Below, piece after piece: positions 35,064 through 43,618 of a DNA stretch of 46,894 nt. Position 1 is the stretch's first letter. Each line of letters starts with the position of its first letter. A program made the position numbers and the translations under genes. Origin of the DNA: Bacteroidales bacterium (lineage in GTDB: Bacteria > Bacteroidota > Bacteroidia > Bacteroidales > FEN-979); assembly GCA_023231005.1 (NCBI GenBank), contig JALNWG010000024.1, positions 1 through 46,894 of the forward strand, read 5' to 3'. Below the pieces are notes generated by a model, which searched no databases, was not told the DNA's origin, and was given only the letters and a program-made list of their open reading frames with translations.

Positions 35064-36029
35064 TTGAAAAACTTGAATACAATTAAATCGATCGCAATAA
35101 ACACCATAACGGTTGAAGCTGCTGCCATATCAGGGTTGGTGAGTGCCGTCAATAAAGATTTTTTAACGTGCGTTGAACAAATTCTCCAATCAAAGGGAAG
35201 AGTCATTGTTACCGGAATCGGAAAAAGTGCCCTCATTGGCCAGAAAATTGTAGCGACATTCAACTCGACCGGCACACCGGCTATCTTTATGCATGCTGCC
35301 GACGCTATTCATGGAGACCTGGGAATCATCCAGAAAGATGACATTGTTATATGTTTGTCAAAAAGCGGAGAAACTCCCGAAATTAAAATTCTTGTTCCAC
35401 TGCTCAAAGAGTTTGGCAGTCTTTTGATTGCCATTGTCGGAAATACAAAATCATACCTGGCAAATCAAGCGGATTTGATCATCAATACAACCGTATCTAA
35501 AGAGGCTTGCCCCAACAACCTGGCCCCTACTTCCAGCACGACCGCCCAACTGGTTATTGGAGACGCATTGGCAGTTTGTTTGCTTGAAGCACGAGGATTC
35601 ACCCCGAACGATTTTGCCCGTATTCACCCGGGAGGAACCCTCGGAAAACAACTGTATCTCAGAGTCAGGGATCTGTATCTCGTCAATCAGGTTCCAAGTG
35701 TTCAAACCACCGATGGCATTAAAGCCATCATCATGGAAATTTCTTCCAAAATGTTGGGAGCAACCGCCGTTCTGAAGGATAAAAAACTGGTAGGGATCAT
35801 AACAGATGGAGACCTCCGTCGGATGCTTGAAAAAAACATCGACGTGAATACTTTGCATGCGATGGATATCATGTCGCCCAATCCACAGACCATCCAACCG
35901 GATACCTTAGTAGTAAATGCATTAAACCTGATGCGGCAAAATAGTATTACCCAGCTGCTGGTTGTCGAAAAAACAATCTATAAAGGGGTCATCCATTTGC
36001 ATGATATCCTCCGCGAAGGGATTTTATAA
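35064..36029 (+). CDS. kpsF: D-arabinose 5-phosphate isomerase (SIS domain plus two CBS domains)
   Basis: 321 residues starting at TTG 35064. An in-frame stop at 35049-35051 and no ATG or GTG between make TTG the only plausible start, so translation may be modest. The SIS domain (residues ~30-165) has GRVIVTGIGKSALIGQK, CLSKSGETPEIKILVPLL and PTSSTTAQLVIGDALA. The two CBS repeats (~200-320) end IKGVIHLHDIL-like (YKGVIHLHDILREG). The enzyme makes D-arabinose 5-phosphate for Kdo synthesis in LPS (also called KdsD or GutQ). It fits the other LPS genes, lptB and lptF, in the window. Confidence 0.9.
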   Translation: MKNLNTIKSIAINTITVEAAAISGLVSAVNKDFLTCVEQILQSKGRVIVTGIGKSALIGQKIVATFNSTGTPAIFMHAADAIHGDLGIIQKDDIVICLSKSGETPEIKILVPLLKEFGSLLIAIVGNTKSYLANQADLIINTTVSKEACPNNLAPTSSTTAQLVIGDALAVCLLEARGFTPNDFARIHPGGTLGKQLYLRVRDLYLVNQVPSVQTTDGIKAIIMEISSKMLGATAVLKDKKLVGIITDGDLRRMLEKNIDVNTLHAMDIMSPNPQTIQPDTLVVNALNLMRQNSITQLLVVEKTIYKGVIHLHDILREGIL

Positions 36030-36035
36030 ACCGCG

Positions 36036-36665
36036 TTACTGGTGAATTACCCGGAATGTCTGAGCTTTACCGGACTCTTCTGTAAATTTAAAAAAGAACA
36101 CGCCATGGGGCAGAGATTGCATATCAATGCACGGATCAGCTACTCCCTGAAGCTGTTTAATACTCGTGACATCTTTTATTACTTTCCCATTCGCATCAAA
36201 TATTCTGAGCTTACTGAATACGGGACCGTTTTTCTGCCATGCGATGGTTACCTTATCCTTGAAGGGATTTGGATAAATAGTGGGACCAGTAAGAGGTTTT
36301 GGGGTAATTAAACCACTTCCTCCGGTAACAACAAATTGGCCATTCATGCTACTATCCAACGTACTATGATATGAATAAGTCCCGTTTATATCCGGCACAT
36401 AAATCGAAATAGGCTCCTCCTGACTAATGGCCATATCCCAGGAAACAGCTCCGTTAGGAATAGCGGTAGAGGTAGTGGTATGATTGCCTTCAGACCACTC
36501 CCATTGGATGGTATCTCCTGCTATTACATGGGTTAAATTGAAAGGAGTAAAAGAATAATTTTTAACGTTTACGATCCATTTTTTTGCCTCTGAAGTAAAA
36601 ACCAACAGGGTAAACATCAGAAAAAACAAAAAAGAAAGACCAGATAAAGAATAAAATTTTTTCAT
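36036..36665 (-). CDS. Secreted cupredoxin-like protein with T9SS type A domain
   Basis: 209 residues from the ATG at 36665 (MKKFYSLSGLSFLFFLMFTL, signal peptide); the longer frame starts before the signal. Residues ~30-115 form a plastocyanin/azurin-like domain (VKNYSFTPFNLTHVIAGDTI, GNHTTTS, NGTYSYHSTLDSSMNG). The copper-ligand order is degenerate: His62 is present, but there is no cysteine in the domain where the Cys ligand should be, and His100 and Met107 are the only other candidates. The last ~85 residues (TIYPNPFKDKVTI to FRVIHQ) are a T9SS type A sorting domain, so surface or extracellular location is expected. It converges with kpsF 6 bp away. Confidence 0.8.
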   Translation of the reverse strand: MKKFYSLSGLSFLFFLMFTLLVFTSEAKKWIVNVKNYSFTPFNLTHVIAGDTIQWEWSEGNHTTTSTAIPNGAVSWDMAISQEEPISIYVPDINGTYSYHSTLDSSMNGQFVVTGGSGLITPKPLTGPTIYPNPFKDKVTIAWQKNGPVFSKLRIFDANGKVIKDVTSIKQLQGVADPCIDMQSLPHGVFFFKFTEESGKAQTFRVIHQ

Positions 36666-36746
36666 AGGTAACAATTTTGAATGGATGATTGACACAAACT
36701 TGAAACAAAGATAAATCAAAAAATATGGTACTCTGCTCTTTTCTAT

Positions 36747-36754
36747 TAATTTTG
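36747..36754 (+). promoter_or_regulatory. Promoter -7 element of lptB
   Basis: TAATTTTG followed by C. A start site near 36761 favours the ATG at 36792 as lptB start, since the ATG at 36768 would leave almost no leader. Confidence 0.5.
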
Positions 36755-36791
36755 CTATCGGTTAACCATGTTGAACCACAAATATCGATAC

Positions 36792-37514
36792 ATGATCCTC
36801 AGAACTGAGAAAATCATTAAGAAATACAGGAAACGCACTGTTGTCAATGAAGTTTCCATTGTTTTAAATCAGGGAGAAATTGTTGGACTTCTGGGGCCTA
36901 ATGGTGCCGGAAAAACCACCTCCTTTTATATTATTGTCGGCCTTATCAAACCCCTTTCGGGAGATGTATTTCTGAATGACATCAACATTACCCGGGAACC
37001 CATGTACAAAAGAGCTCAACGGGGAATAAGTTATCTGCCGCAAGAGCCCTCCATTTTCAGGAAACTGAGTGTGGAAGACAATATCAAGGCCATTCTTGAA
37101 TTTACCGGACTCACCAAAGAAGGGCAAAAAGAACGGCTTGAAAAATTATTAGACGAATTCGGATTACAACATGTAAGAAAAAGCCAGGGAATTACATTAT
37201 CGGGCGGAGAACGCCGGAGATGTGAAATTGCCCGCTGTCTTGCCGTTGACCCTAAGTTCATATTGTTGGATGAACCATTTGCCGGGATAGATCCTATCGC
37301 GGTGGAAGATATTCAGCAGATCGTAAGAACTCTGAAAGAAAAAAATATCGGTGTCTTGATCACCGACCATAACGTTCATGAAACTTTATCGATTACCGAC
37401 CGCTCCTATTTGCTTTTTGAAGGTTCAATATTGCGATCCGGAACAGGACAGGAATTGGCCGATGATCCCCATGTAAGGAAAGTCTATCTGGGACAGAATT
37501 TCGAATTGCGGTAA
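36792..37514 (+). CDS. lptB: LPS export ABC transporter ATP-binding protein
   Basis: 240 residues from the ATG at 36792 (MILRTEKIIKKYRKRTVVNE); the ATG at 36768 would add eight residues but lies too near the presumed transcription start. Walker A GLLGPNGAGKTTSFYIIVG, the Q-loop (SYLPQEPSIFRKLSV), signature LSGGERRRCEIARCL, Walker B KFILLDEPFAGIDP and the H-loop ITDHNVHETL are all present. LptB powers extraction of LPS by LptF/LptG. No lptA or lptC was seen beside it. It converges with pssA, with only 3 bp between stop codons. Confidence 0.93.
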   Translation: MILRTEKIIKKYRKRTVVNEVSIVLNQGEIVGLLGPNGAGKTTSFYIIVGLIKPLSGDVFLNDINITREPMYKRAQRGISYLPQEPSIFRKLSVEDNIKAILEFTGLTKEGQKERLEKLLDEFGLQHVRKSQGITLSGGERRRCEIARCLAVDPKFILLDEPFAGIDPIAVEDIQQIVRTLKEKNIGVLITDHNVHETLSITDRSYLLFEGSILRSGTGQELADDPHVRKVYLGQNFELR

Positions 37515-37517
37515 TTT

Positions 37518-38258
37518 TCAACTAAAATAATTTTGAAAAAATATTGACATCAGAATATACAACATGATGATTATAGGGATGGCGCTGAGAGAAAAGAGAG
37601 CAAGTAGTATCAGCGAAAGCAGGAGAAAAACATACCGTATCTGATTCCCTTTCCATTTCAGAGATTTGAACTTCATCGAAAATATCCGGAAATCCGAAAT
37701 TAACAGGTAAGAAAAGAAAACCGTAAGGATAGCCAATACCCGGGTGTTGGAGAAAAAAGAGTTCAGAAAATCCAAATGGAAAATCGTGAATAAATCCGGT
37801 TGAAGATATAGAACCAGGGGAATAGATGCAAAGAAAAATGCATTGGCCGGAGTTGGCAGCCCGATGAAATTTTCCTCCTGTCGCAAGTCAATATTGAATT
37901 GCGCTAAACGCAATGCAGAACACACCGGAATGAGCAAGGCGATATAAGGTGTAATGTGCATCCGTTCGAGATAATTAGCACTACCAGTACAATGAACCAT
38001 CAGAAGGTGATAAATCAAAATCCCCGGGGCTACTCCAAAGGAGACAACATCTGCTAATGAATCAAGCTGCTTCCCCAACTCCGAGTATGCTTTCAGCAAT
38101 CTGGCCGAAGTTCCGTCAAGATAATCGAAAATTCCCGCTATAAAAATAAATAGAGAAGCCCATACTACATCTCCTTTAAAAATAAGGGTGATTGATATTA
38201 ACCCGCAAATCAGGTTAAAAGAGGTCAGTGTATTGGGGATATATTGTTTGATTTTCAT
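37518..38258 (-). CDS. pssA: CDP-diacylglycerol-serine O-phosphatidyltransferase
   Basis: 246 residues with about 8 membrane helices. The CDP-alcohol phosphotransferase motif D-G-x2-A-R-x8-G-x3-D-x3-D is complete (Asp48, Gly49, Ala52, Arg53, Gly62, Asp66, Asp70). This integral inner-membrane enzyme makes phosphatidylserine from CDP-diacylglycerol and L-serine. The serine-type motif (SFGVAPG after the active site) agrees with PssA rather than PgsA. Its neighbour on the other strand is lptB. No clear -7 element precedes it. Confidence 0.9.
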   Translation of the reverse strand: MKIKQYIPNTLTSFNLICGLISITLIFKGDVVWASLFIFIAGIFDYLDGTSARLLKAYSELGKQLDSLADVVSFGVAPGILIYHLLMVHCTGSANYLERMHITPYIALLIPVCSALRLAQFNIDLRQEENFIGLPTPANAFFFASIPLVLYLQPDLFTIFHLDFLNSFFSNTRVLAILTVFFSYLLISDFRIFSMKFKSLKWKGNQIRYVFLLLSLILLALFSLSAIPIIIMLYILMSIFFQNYFS

Positions 38259-38337
38259 AATGGAAGAATTGAGGTGTAAAATTATGAAATATATCCAGGT
38301 CGATGATGCTCGATGTATGACCGGATGATTTAATAAT

Positions 38338-38345
38338 TATTTTTG
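38338..38345 (+). promoter_or_regulatory. Promoter -7 element of the porin-like gene
   Basis: TATTTTTG followed by CC, 20 bp before the ATG at 38366. No -33 TTG was recognised. Confidence 0.5.
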
Positions 38346-38365
38346 CCTTCAAAAAAAGTGAAAAA

Positions 38366-39811
38366 ATGAAAAAACATATACTCAGATTTCAGTTACTTAC
38401 CATTATTATCTTGCTTTTTACCGGAAATGTAAGGGCCCAGTTCAACATATCCGGAGAATTCAAGATGCGGGGAGAATATCGCGATGGTTATCAATCGCTT
38501 CGTGATTCATCAAAAACCCCCTATTCAACCATCCTTGGAAGGGCCCGTCTTGCTTTTGATTATAAGAATGATAAAATTACTACCCGGTTTTCTTTGAATG
38601 ATGCCTGGGTTTTCGGACAGAATTATTATTCTGCTGATACCATCACAAAAAACACCATTAATATTTTTGAAGCCTGGTTCCAATATAACTTTACCAAAAA
38701 CTTCGGTTTGAAAGTGGGACGCACGGAAGTGGCTTATGATGATGAACGGTTATTTGGCTATTCCAACTGGAGCATGTGGGGTGCCACGCATGATATCATC
38801 ATCGCTCAGTTTAAAAACAAAGATTTCTGGGGTAATGCCGGATTCGCCGTGAATAATGTCGCTCCCGCTTCTTCCTATCTGAACTCTTACAACATGCGTA
38901 ACAACTATAAATATTTGGGTTATTTGTACGGAAATATCAACCTCTTCGATAACAAACTTGACGTTACTTTCACCGGAGTGGTCGATGCATTTCAAAAATA
39001 CAACATCACAAATACAACCACAAAAGTAAAAAACGACACCATTTTTGTTTATAATCAAAACGACTCTATTATCGGTACTGCCATTATTCCGGTTGTAACA
39101 AAGACAACCACCACCGAAGAGTTCCCAAATACCCTGTATGCCCGTGGTACCCTCGGTGGCACCGCTACGGTTAGCCTGAATAAATGGACCATTTTCCTGA
39201 ATGGATTTTATCAAGGGGGGCATACTCGCGACGGACGGAAAATCAGCTCTTATTTCTATGGGGTATGGAGCAGTTACCAACCGGTAAAACAATTTAAGAT
39301 CCTGGTAGGATGGGAACAGTTGAGCGGGAACAACTTTTCGGATACGAGTAAACTAAACACCAAAGTCACCGGATTCAGTACCCTGTATGGAACCTCGCAT
39401 CGCCCTTATGGATATATGGATCTATTTAATTCTTACGTAAAAGATAACCTGACTCCGGGTTTGAATGATTTGTATGCAAGAGCAACTGTAATTTTTAATA
39501 ATAAAATGTCACTCGAAGCTACCTTTAGATGGTTCAGCCTTCCGTATACCTATTTACAAGTTATAAATCCAAAAAAGGGACAACTTCCCTATCAGGAGAT
39601 AGAAACAAAAAGTCTTGGATCGGAAGTTGACCTGATGTATGTTTATAAACCGGTACCCAATCTCGAACTAAACGCGGCCTATTGCTTTTTTCTACCAACT
39701 TCAGCCATGGAAACTCTGAATAAAGTAGCCGTTGGAAAGAGCAAATTTGCACAGTACGCCTATATCATGGTTACTTACAAACCCAATTTCTTCACTTCAG
39801 AAAAAAAATAA
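38366..39811 (+). CDS. Outer-membrane porin-like barrel (alginate-export/AlgE-like)
   Basis: 481 residues. Signal peptide MKKHILRFQLLTIIILLFTG to VRAQ. The mature protein is built of amphipathic strands with frequent Y/F/W at strand ends (FNISGEFKMRGEYRDGYQSL, GRARLAFDYKNDKITTRFSL, AWFQYNFTKNFGLKVGRTEV) as in AlgE-type porins. The C-terminal strand ends AYIMVTYKPNFFTSEKK. The family is large and diverse, so the transported solute is unknown. Its TAA abuts the TTG start of queA with no gap, so the two are co-transcribed. Confidence 0.82.
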   Translation: MKKHILRFQLLTIIILLFTGNVRAQFNISGEFKMRGEYRDGYQSLRDSSKTPYSTILGRARLAFDYKNDKITTRFSLNDAWVFGQNYYSADTITKNTINIFEAWFQYNFTKNFGLKVGRTEVAYDDERLFGYSNWSMWGATHDIIIAQFKNKDFWGNAGFAVNNVAPASSYLNSYNMRNNYKYLGYLYGNINLFDNKLDVTFTGVVDAFQKYNITNTTTKVKNDTIFVYNQNDSIIGTAIIPVVTKTTTTEEFPNTLYARGTLGGTATVSLNKWTIFLNGFYQGGHTRDGRKISSYFYGVWSSYQPVKQFKILVGWEQLSGNNFSDTSKLNTKVTGFSTLYGTSHRPYGYMDLFNSYVKDNLTPGLNDLYARATVIFNNKMSLEATFRWFSLPYTYLQVINPKKGQLPYQEIETKSLGSEVDLMYVYKPVPNLELNAAYCFFLPTSAMETLNKVAVGKSKFAQYAYIMVTYKPNFFTSEKK

Positions 39812-41026
39812 TTGCAAGTAAAAGATTTTGATTATGTATTGCCTCCCGAGCGTATTGCCCAGTTTCCGCTGAGTGAGCGGGATGCTTCAAAACTGCTTAT
39901 TTACCGGGATGGTAAAATTGAGCAAGATGTTTTTTCAGGTATCTACAAGCATCTTCCTTCCGATAGTCTCCTTGTTTTCAATGATACAAAAGTGATCCGT
40001 GCCAGGATTCTTTTTTACAAAACGACAGGAGCTGTCATCGAAATTTTTTGTCTGGAACCACTGGCTCCTGTTACAGAAGTAGAAACGGCATTTCATATAA
40101 AAACAAGATCGACCTGGAAATGCCTGGTCGGAAATGCAAAACGATGGAAGTCGGGATCACTTCAACTGGAAATAGGAGGATCTAATGCCCTTTGTACGCT
40201 CTTTGCTGAAAAGAAAGAAAATTTGGAAGATGGCAGTTATGCCATTGATTTTCATTGGAATCCTCCGGAAAAATCATTCTCTGAAATACTCGAACTGGCC
40301 GGCACTGTCCCTTTACCTCCCTATATTCATCGCCCGACAGAACCTTCCGACCAAATACGATATCAAACCATTTATGCCCGGCATGAAGGTTCTGTTGCTG
40401 CTCCAACAGCCGGACTGCATTTTACGGATCGGGTTTTTACAAATTTAACCCAGAACGGATGCGAGTTTGCTAAGGTGACGTTGCATGTTGGAGTGGGCAC
40501 ATTCCGCCCTTTGACCGCCCCAACCATTCAGGATCACCTAATGCACCGTGAAAAAATTGTGGTTTCACAAAACACATTAAAACAACTGCTAAACCGTCAT
40601 GACCGGCCGGTCATTGCAGTAGGCACAACAGCGGCCAGAACCCTGGAAAGTATTTACTGGTTAGGGGTTAAATTGATCCGTGGTGAAGCGATCAGTCCAT
40701 TGATCGTAAACCAATGGGATCCTTATGGTTCGGCACCTTCAACGATAAACGCCAGGGAAGCTCTTTCCGCCCTGTTGATGTATCTGGAAAAACAGCAAAT
40801 TGAATCCCTTCATGCAGAGACACAACTGATGATTGTTCCCGGCTATTCGTATCGGTTGCTCTCAGGGCTGATCACCAATTTCCACATGCCGCAAAGTACC
40901 TTATTATTGCTCGTGGCTGCTCTTATCGGTCCGGGTTGGAAAGAGGTTTACCAGTATGCATTATCCCACGATTTCCGTTTCCTGAGCTATGGTGACTCCT
41001 GCCTGTTTTTCCAATCTTCAAAATGA
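39812..41026 (+). CDS. queA: S-adenosylmethionine:tRNA ribosyltransferase-isomerase
   Basis: 404 residues beginning at TTG 39812, immediately after the TAA of the preceding gene (TAATTG). The residues after it (QVKDFDYVLPPERIAQFPLS) align with the normal QueA N-terminus, and the frame is closed just upstream, so TTG is the start. The family motif AAPTAGLHFTD, the VGVGTFRPL segment and the ITNFHMPQSTLLLLVAALIG block are intact. QueA transfers and rearranges the ribosyl group of SAM to form epoxyqueuosine in tRNAs with GUN anticodons. The ~60-residue greater length is common in Bacteroidota. Confidence 0.92.
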   Translation: MQVKDFDYVLPPERIAQFPLSERDASKLLIYRDGKIEQDVFSGIYKHLPSDSLLVFNDTKVIRARILFYKTTGAVIEIFCLEPLAPVTEVETAFHIKTRSTWKCLVGNAKRWKSGSLQLEIGGSNALCTLFAEKKENLEDGSYAIDFHWNPPEKSFSEILELAGTVPLPPYIHRPTEPSDQIRYQTIYARHEGSVAAPTAGLHFTDRVFTNLTQNGCEFAKVTLHVGVGTFRPLTAPTIQDHLMHREKIVVSQNTLKQLLNRHDRPVIAVGTTAARTLESIYWLGVKLIRGEAISPLIVNQWDPYGSAPSTINAREALSALLMYLEKQQIESLHAETQLMIVPGYSYRLLSGLITNFHMPQSTLLLLVAALIGPGWKEVYQYALSHDFRFLSYGDSCLFFQSSK

Positions 41027-41043
41027 TATCAGTCAATCTTATG

Positions 41044-41051
41044 TATCTTTG
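41044..41051 (+). promoter_or_regulatory. Promoter -7 element of tatA
   Basis: TATCTTTG followed by ATTG, 18 bp before the ATG. Confidence 0.55.
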
Positions 41052-41069
41052 ATTGTTAAAATCTAAAAA

Positions 41070-41264
41070 ATGACCTTAGGTATATTATCAATATTTGGAA
41101 TGAGTATCCCCGAATTAATATTGATCGCGCTGGTGATTTTACTTCTTTTTGGCGGAAGAAAAATATCCGAATTGATGAAAAAGGCAGGCAAAGGGAAAAA
41201 GAACGAGTCTACAAAAAAAACGACCCGGGTATCTTTAGATAAACCAGAGCAAAGCGAGAAATGA
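41070..41264 (+). CDS. tatA: Twin-arginine translocase subunit TatA/E
   Basis: 64 residues, as short as TatA/E proteins usually are. One membrane helix, SIPELILIALVILLLFGG, is followed by the amphipathic GRKISELMKKAGKGKK and a charged tail. TatA oligomers form the path for folded Tat substrates. There is no tatC or other tat gene beside it, so they must lie elsewhere. It has its own -7 element, and the promoter of dsrC begins within 10 bp of its stop codon. Confidence 0.88.
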   Translation: MTLGILSIFGMSIPELILIALVILLLFGGRKISELMKKAGKGKKNESTKKTTRVSLDKPEQSEK

Positions 41265-41265
41265 A

Positions 41266-41298
41266 TTTTTGGGGGCATTGGTTTTTTTCCTAATTTTG
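41266..41298 (+). promoter_or_regulatory. Promoter of the dsrC cassette
   Basis: -33 TTTTTG (41266-41271) and -7 TAATTTTG (41291-41298) with a 19-bp spacer, one of the best Bacteroidota-type promoters in the window. The next three genes have short gaps and no further -7 element was seen, so dsrC probably leads one transcript. Confidence 0.65.
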
Positions 41299-41318
41299 CA
41301 AGGAAACAGGAAATAATT

Positions 41319-41636
41319 ATGGCAACACTGGAAATAGAAGGAAAAATTTTCGAAGTTGATGGTGATGGTTTTTTATCAGATCCTACCATTTGGAATAAAG
41401 AGGTAGCTCAACTCATTGCAAAACATGATGGAATTCAAGAGATGTCGGAGAAACATTGGGCCATCGTAAATATAATCCGCAAAAATTTTGAAGAAAAAGG
41501 AATGGCTCCGATGGTCAGGGTCATTTGCCAGCAAACAGGTGTAAAATTGCGTGAAATATATGAATTATTCCCATTGGGGCCTGCCCGTGGAGCATGCCGG
41601 GTTGCCGGATTACCCAAACCTGATGGTTGTGTATAA
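41319..41636 (+). CDS. dsrC: DsrC-family sulfur-carrier protein with both C-terminal cysteines
   Basis: 105 residues, standard DsrC/TusE size. The C-terminal arm PARGACRVAGLPKPDGCV carries both conserved cysteines, eleven residues apart, with the second penultimate. TusE proteins keep only the last one, so this is the DsrC type able to form an intramolecular disulfide or trisulfide. DsrC accepts sulfur from sulfite reductase or persulfide donors and is reduced by DsrMK-type membrane complexes. Here it is followed 14 bp later by a DsrM/NarI-like membrane protein, then a DsrK-like protein and a cysteine desulfurase. No dsrAB is present in the window. Confidence 0.92.
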   Translation: MATLEIEGKIFEVDGDGFLSDPTIWNKEVAQLIAKHDGIQEMSEKHWAIVNIIRKNFEEKGMAPMVRVICQQTGVKLREIYELFPLGPARGACRVAGLPKPDGCV

Positions 41637-41650
41637 TTATTTTTTCTGAG

Positions 41651-42271
41651 ATGTGTTGGTATCAGATTCTTGCTCTGGTTTCGTTGGTATTTTGTGTAGG
41701 TCATCTTACATTTCATTTACTGAGACTTATCCGCCTTGGGAAACCCCATGATTATGCTCCGGCCTCTGGAAAAGTAGGTCCTGCTGTACAATACTCTTTT
41801 ACCGGTGCCATGAGCCCTGGAAAAAAAGAATCTGCCTATCTCCACTTGCCTACATACGGTGCAGGGATTATTTATCATCTTGGGACTTTTCTGTCGATCC
41901 TTCTTTTTTTTATTCTCCTTTTCGTCTTCCCATTTACCGGGTTATTTCGATGGATTTTTTCTGTATTTCTTTTTATTTCCGTTGCCTGCGGTGTGGGAAT
42001 CCTGATCAAACGCATGGTAAAAAAAGGGCTGAACGACTTATCCAACCCCGATGATTACATCTCAAATATTCTGGTGACCCTTTTCCAGTTAATGACAGCC
42101 ATTGTGCTCATTTTACCTTTCATGGCACCGGTTTATTTTATTGTTGTCTCTCTGTTTTTATTGTATTTCCCTATGGGGAAGCTGAAACATGTCCTTTATT
42201 TCTTCGCAGCACGATATCATCTTGGTTTTTTTTACGGAAGACGTGGAGTCTGGCCGCCAAAGCCATTGTAA
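41651..42271 (+). CDS. DsrM/NarI-like membrane cytochrome b-type subunit
   Basis: 206 residues from the ATG at 41651, because the longer frame starts at a TTG inside dsrC. Five membrane helices at about residues 5-28, 75-93, 98-122, 135-155 and 158-178. Candidate heme histidines sit at GHLTFHLLRLIRLG (helix 1) and GKLKHVLYFFAARYHLGFFYG (after helix 5), as in the NarI/DsrM/TmcC family, which accepts quinol electrons. With the following DsrK-like gene it would form a DsrMK-type quinol:DsrC module. Heme number has not been confirmed and the N-terminal domain is shorter than in DsrM, so the family call rests on topology, His placement and context. Confidence 0.72.
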   Translation: MCWYQILALVSLVFCVGHLTFHLLRLIRLGKPHDYAPASGKVGPAVQYSFTGAMSPGKKESAYLHLPTYGAGIIYHLGTFLSILLFFILLFVFPFTGLFRWIFSVFLFISVACGVGILIKRMVKKGLNDLSNPDDYISNILVTLFQLMTAIVLILPFMAPVYFIVVSLFLLYFPMGKLKHVLYFFAARYHLGFFYGRRGVWPPKPL

Positions 42272-42283
42272 CTGAATGATCTG

Positions 42284-43579
42284 ATGGGATCCTTGAATAA
42301 AGAAACGATACAAAAAGGGTTGGATGTTTTTCAAAATCCAGCCGATAGCAAGCTGATCACCCACTTGAATAGCTGTGTGCATTGCGGTCTTTGTGCTGAA
42401 AGTTGCATCTATTACTTAGCTACCAAGGATGATCGATTTATTCCGGCACGAAAAGTTGACCTCGTTGCCTCTGTATACAAGAGATACTGCACCCATATCG
42501 GAAAAGTTTTCCCGAGCATCGTAAATGCCCGCAAATTGAATGAGGAGACAACGGAAGAGATGGTTGATTTGCTGTTTGGGGCCTGTACCATGTGCGGACG
42601 TTGTACTGCTCATTGCTCCATCGGTGTTGACATTTCATTCATAGTGAAAACAGGCAGGACCATGTTGTCCAACATGGGGATGGTTCCTGCCACCTTGCAA
42701 TCCACTGTCAATGCAGCTCTGACCAGTGGAAACAACATGAGCATACCCACCGAAGAATTCGTAGATACGGTGAAGTGGATGGAAGAAGAACTCATCGATG
42801 AGATCAATAATCCCAACGCGCTGATTCCTTTAAATGAGCCCGATAAACGAGTCCTTTATACGTTGAATCCAAGGGAACCTAAATTTTTCCCTTTGTCGAT
42901 TTCAGCAATGGCCAAGATCTTTTTCGCAGCGAAAGAAAGCTGGACCTTGTCGACCGCCATGTACGACGTGACCAACTATGCATTTTTCTCAGGGAACAAC
43001 ACGGAAGCGGCACGGATTGCTGACCGATTGTGGAAAGAGATGGAGCACCTCCGGGCGCAAACCTTAGTGTTGGCCGAATGTGGACATGGCTCCCGGGCTT
43101 TTCGTTGGGAAGCACCAAATTTCCTAAAAAAACCATTTCCATTTAAAGTAGAGACCTCCGTTGAATTAATCGCTGCTTACATTCGCGAAAAAAAGATCCG
43201 CCTTGACCCGCAAAAGATCAAAGAAAAAGTTACCCTGCATGATCCTTGCAACCTGGTGAGAAATGGAGGAATTTTATTGGAACAACGGGTTATTTTAAAC
43301 CATTTCATCGGAGATTTCGTAGAAATGACCCCGCATGGGATCGATAATTATTGTTGTGGAGGAGGAGGAGGACAATTGGCCATGAGCGAATACAATGAAC
43401 GTCGGATGAAAATTGCCGAAATCAAAGCGGAACAGATCCGGAAGACAGGTGCCAATATTGTCGTCACTCCCTGCCATAACTGTGTTGACCAATTATCACA
43501 AATCAATATACATTTCAATCTTGGAGTTCAGATAAAGACCCTGGCCGAAGTTGTGGCCGATGCTCTGATCCTCGATTGA
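42284..43579 (+). CDS. DsrK/HdrD-like iron-sulfur protein (heterodisulfide reductase type)
   Basis: 431 residues. Two canonical [4Fe-4S] motifs, CVHCGLCAESC (Cys31/34/37/41) and CTMCGRCTAHC (Cys101/104/107/111), are followed by CCG domains: LAECGHGSRAF, then a complete motif DPCNLVRNGG, NYCCGGGGGQ and TPCHNCVDQL. The last set is the catalytic noncubane cluster site of HdrB/HdrD and DsrK, which cleaves disulfides or reduces trisulfides. No membrane segment was seen, so it would sit on the cytoplasmic face bound to the membrane subunit encoded 12 bp upstream. TmcB of the Tmc complex and LutA/GlpC-type proteins are alternatives. Confidence 0.85.
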   Translation: MGSLNKETIQKGLDVFQNPADSKLITHLNSCVHCGLCAESCIYYLATKDDRFIPARKVDLVASVYKRYCTHIGKVFPSIVNARKLNEETTEEMVDLLFGACTMCGRCTAHCSIGVDISFIVKTGRTMLSNMGMVPATLQSTVNAALTSGNNMSIPTEEFVDTVKWMEEELIDEINNPNALIPLNEPDKRVLYTLNPREPKFFPLSISAMAKIFFAAKESWTLSTAMYDVTNYAFFSGNNTEAARIADRLWKEMEHLRAQTLVLAECGHGSRAFRWEAPNFLKKPFPFKVETSVELIAAYIREKKIRLDPQKIKEKVTLHDPCNLVRNGGILLEQRVILNHFIGDFVEMTPHGIDNYCCGGGGGQLAMSEYNERRMKIAEIKAEQIRKTGANIVVTPCHNCVDQLSQINIHFNLGVQIKTLAEVVADALILD

Positions 43580-43618
43580 AACAACAACGAATTTAAACAT
43601 ATATCAAATTTTTAACCG

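Noticed and set aside
34931..35275. 115-codon N-terminal extension of recQ
   Set aside because: It runs through the divergent promoter region, the palindrome and 212 bp of kpsF, has the composition of non-coding antisense, and the family start at MAVKEDHKL is normal.
36768..36791. Earlier ATG of lptB
   Set aside because: It leaves only a few bases after the presumed transcription start, and orthologs start like MILRTEKI.
41070..41264. tatA as part of the dsrC operon
   Set aside because: A strong promoter with -33 and -7 elements separates them, so joint transcription is possible only by read-through.
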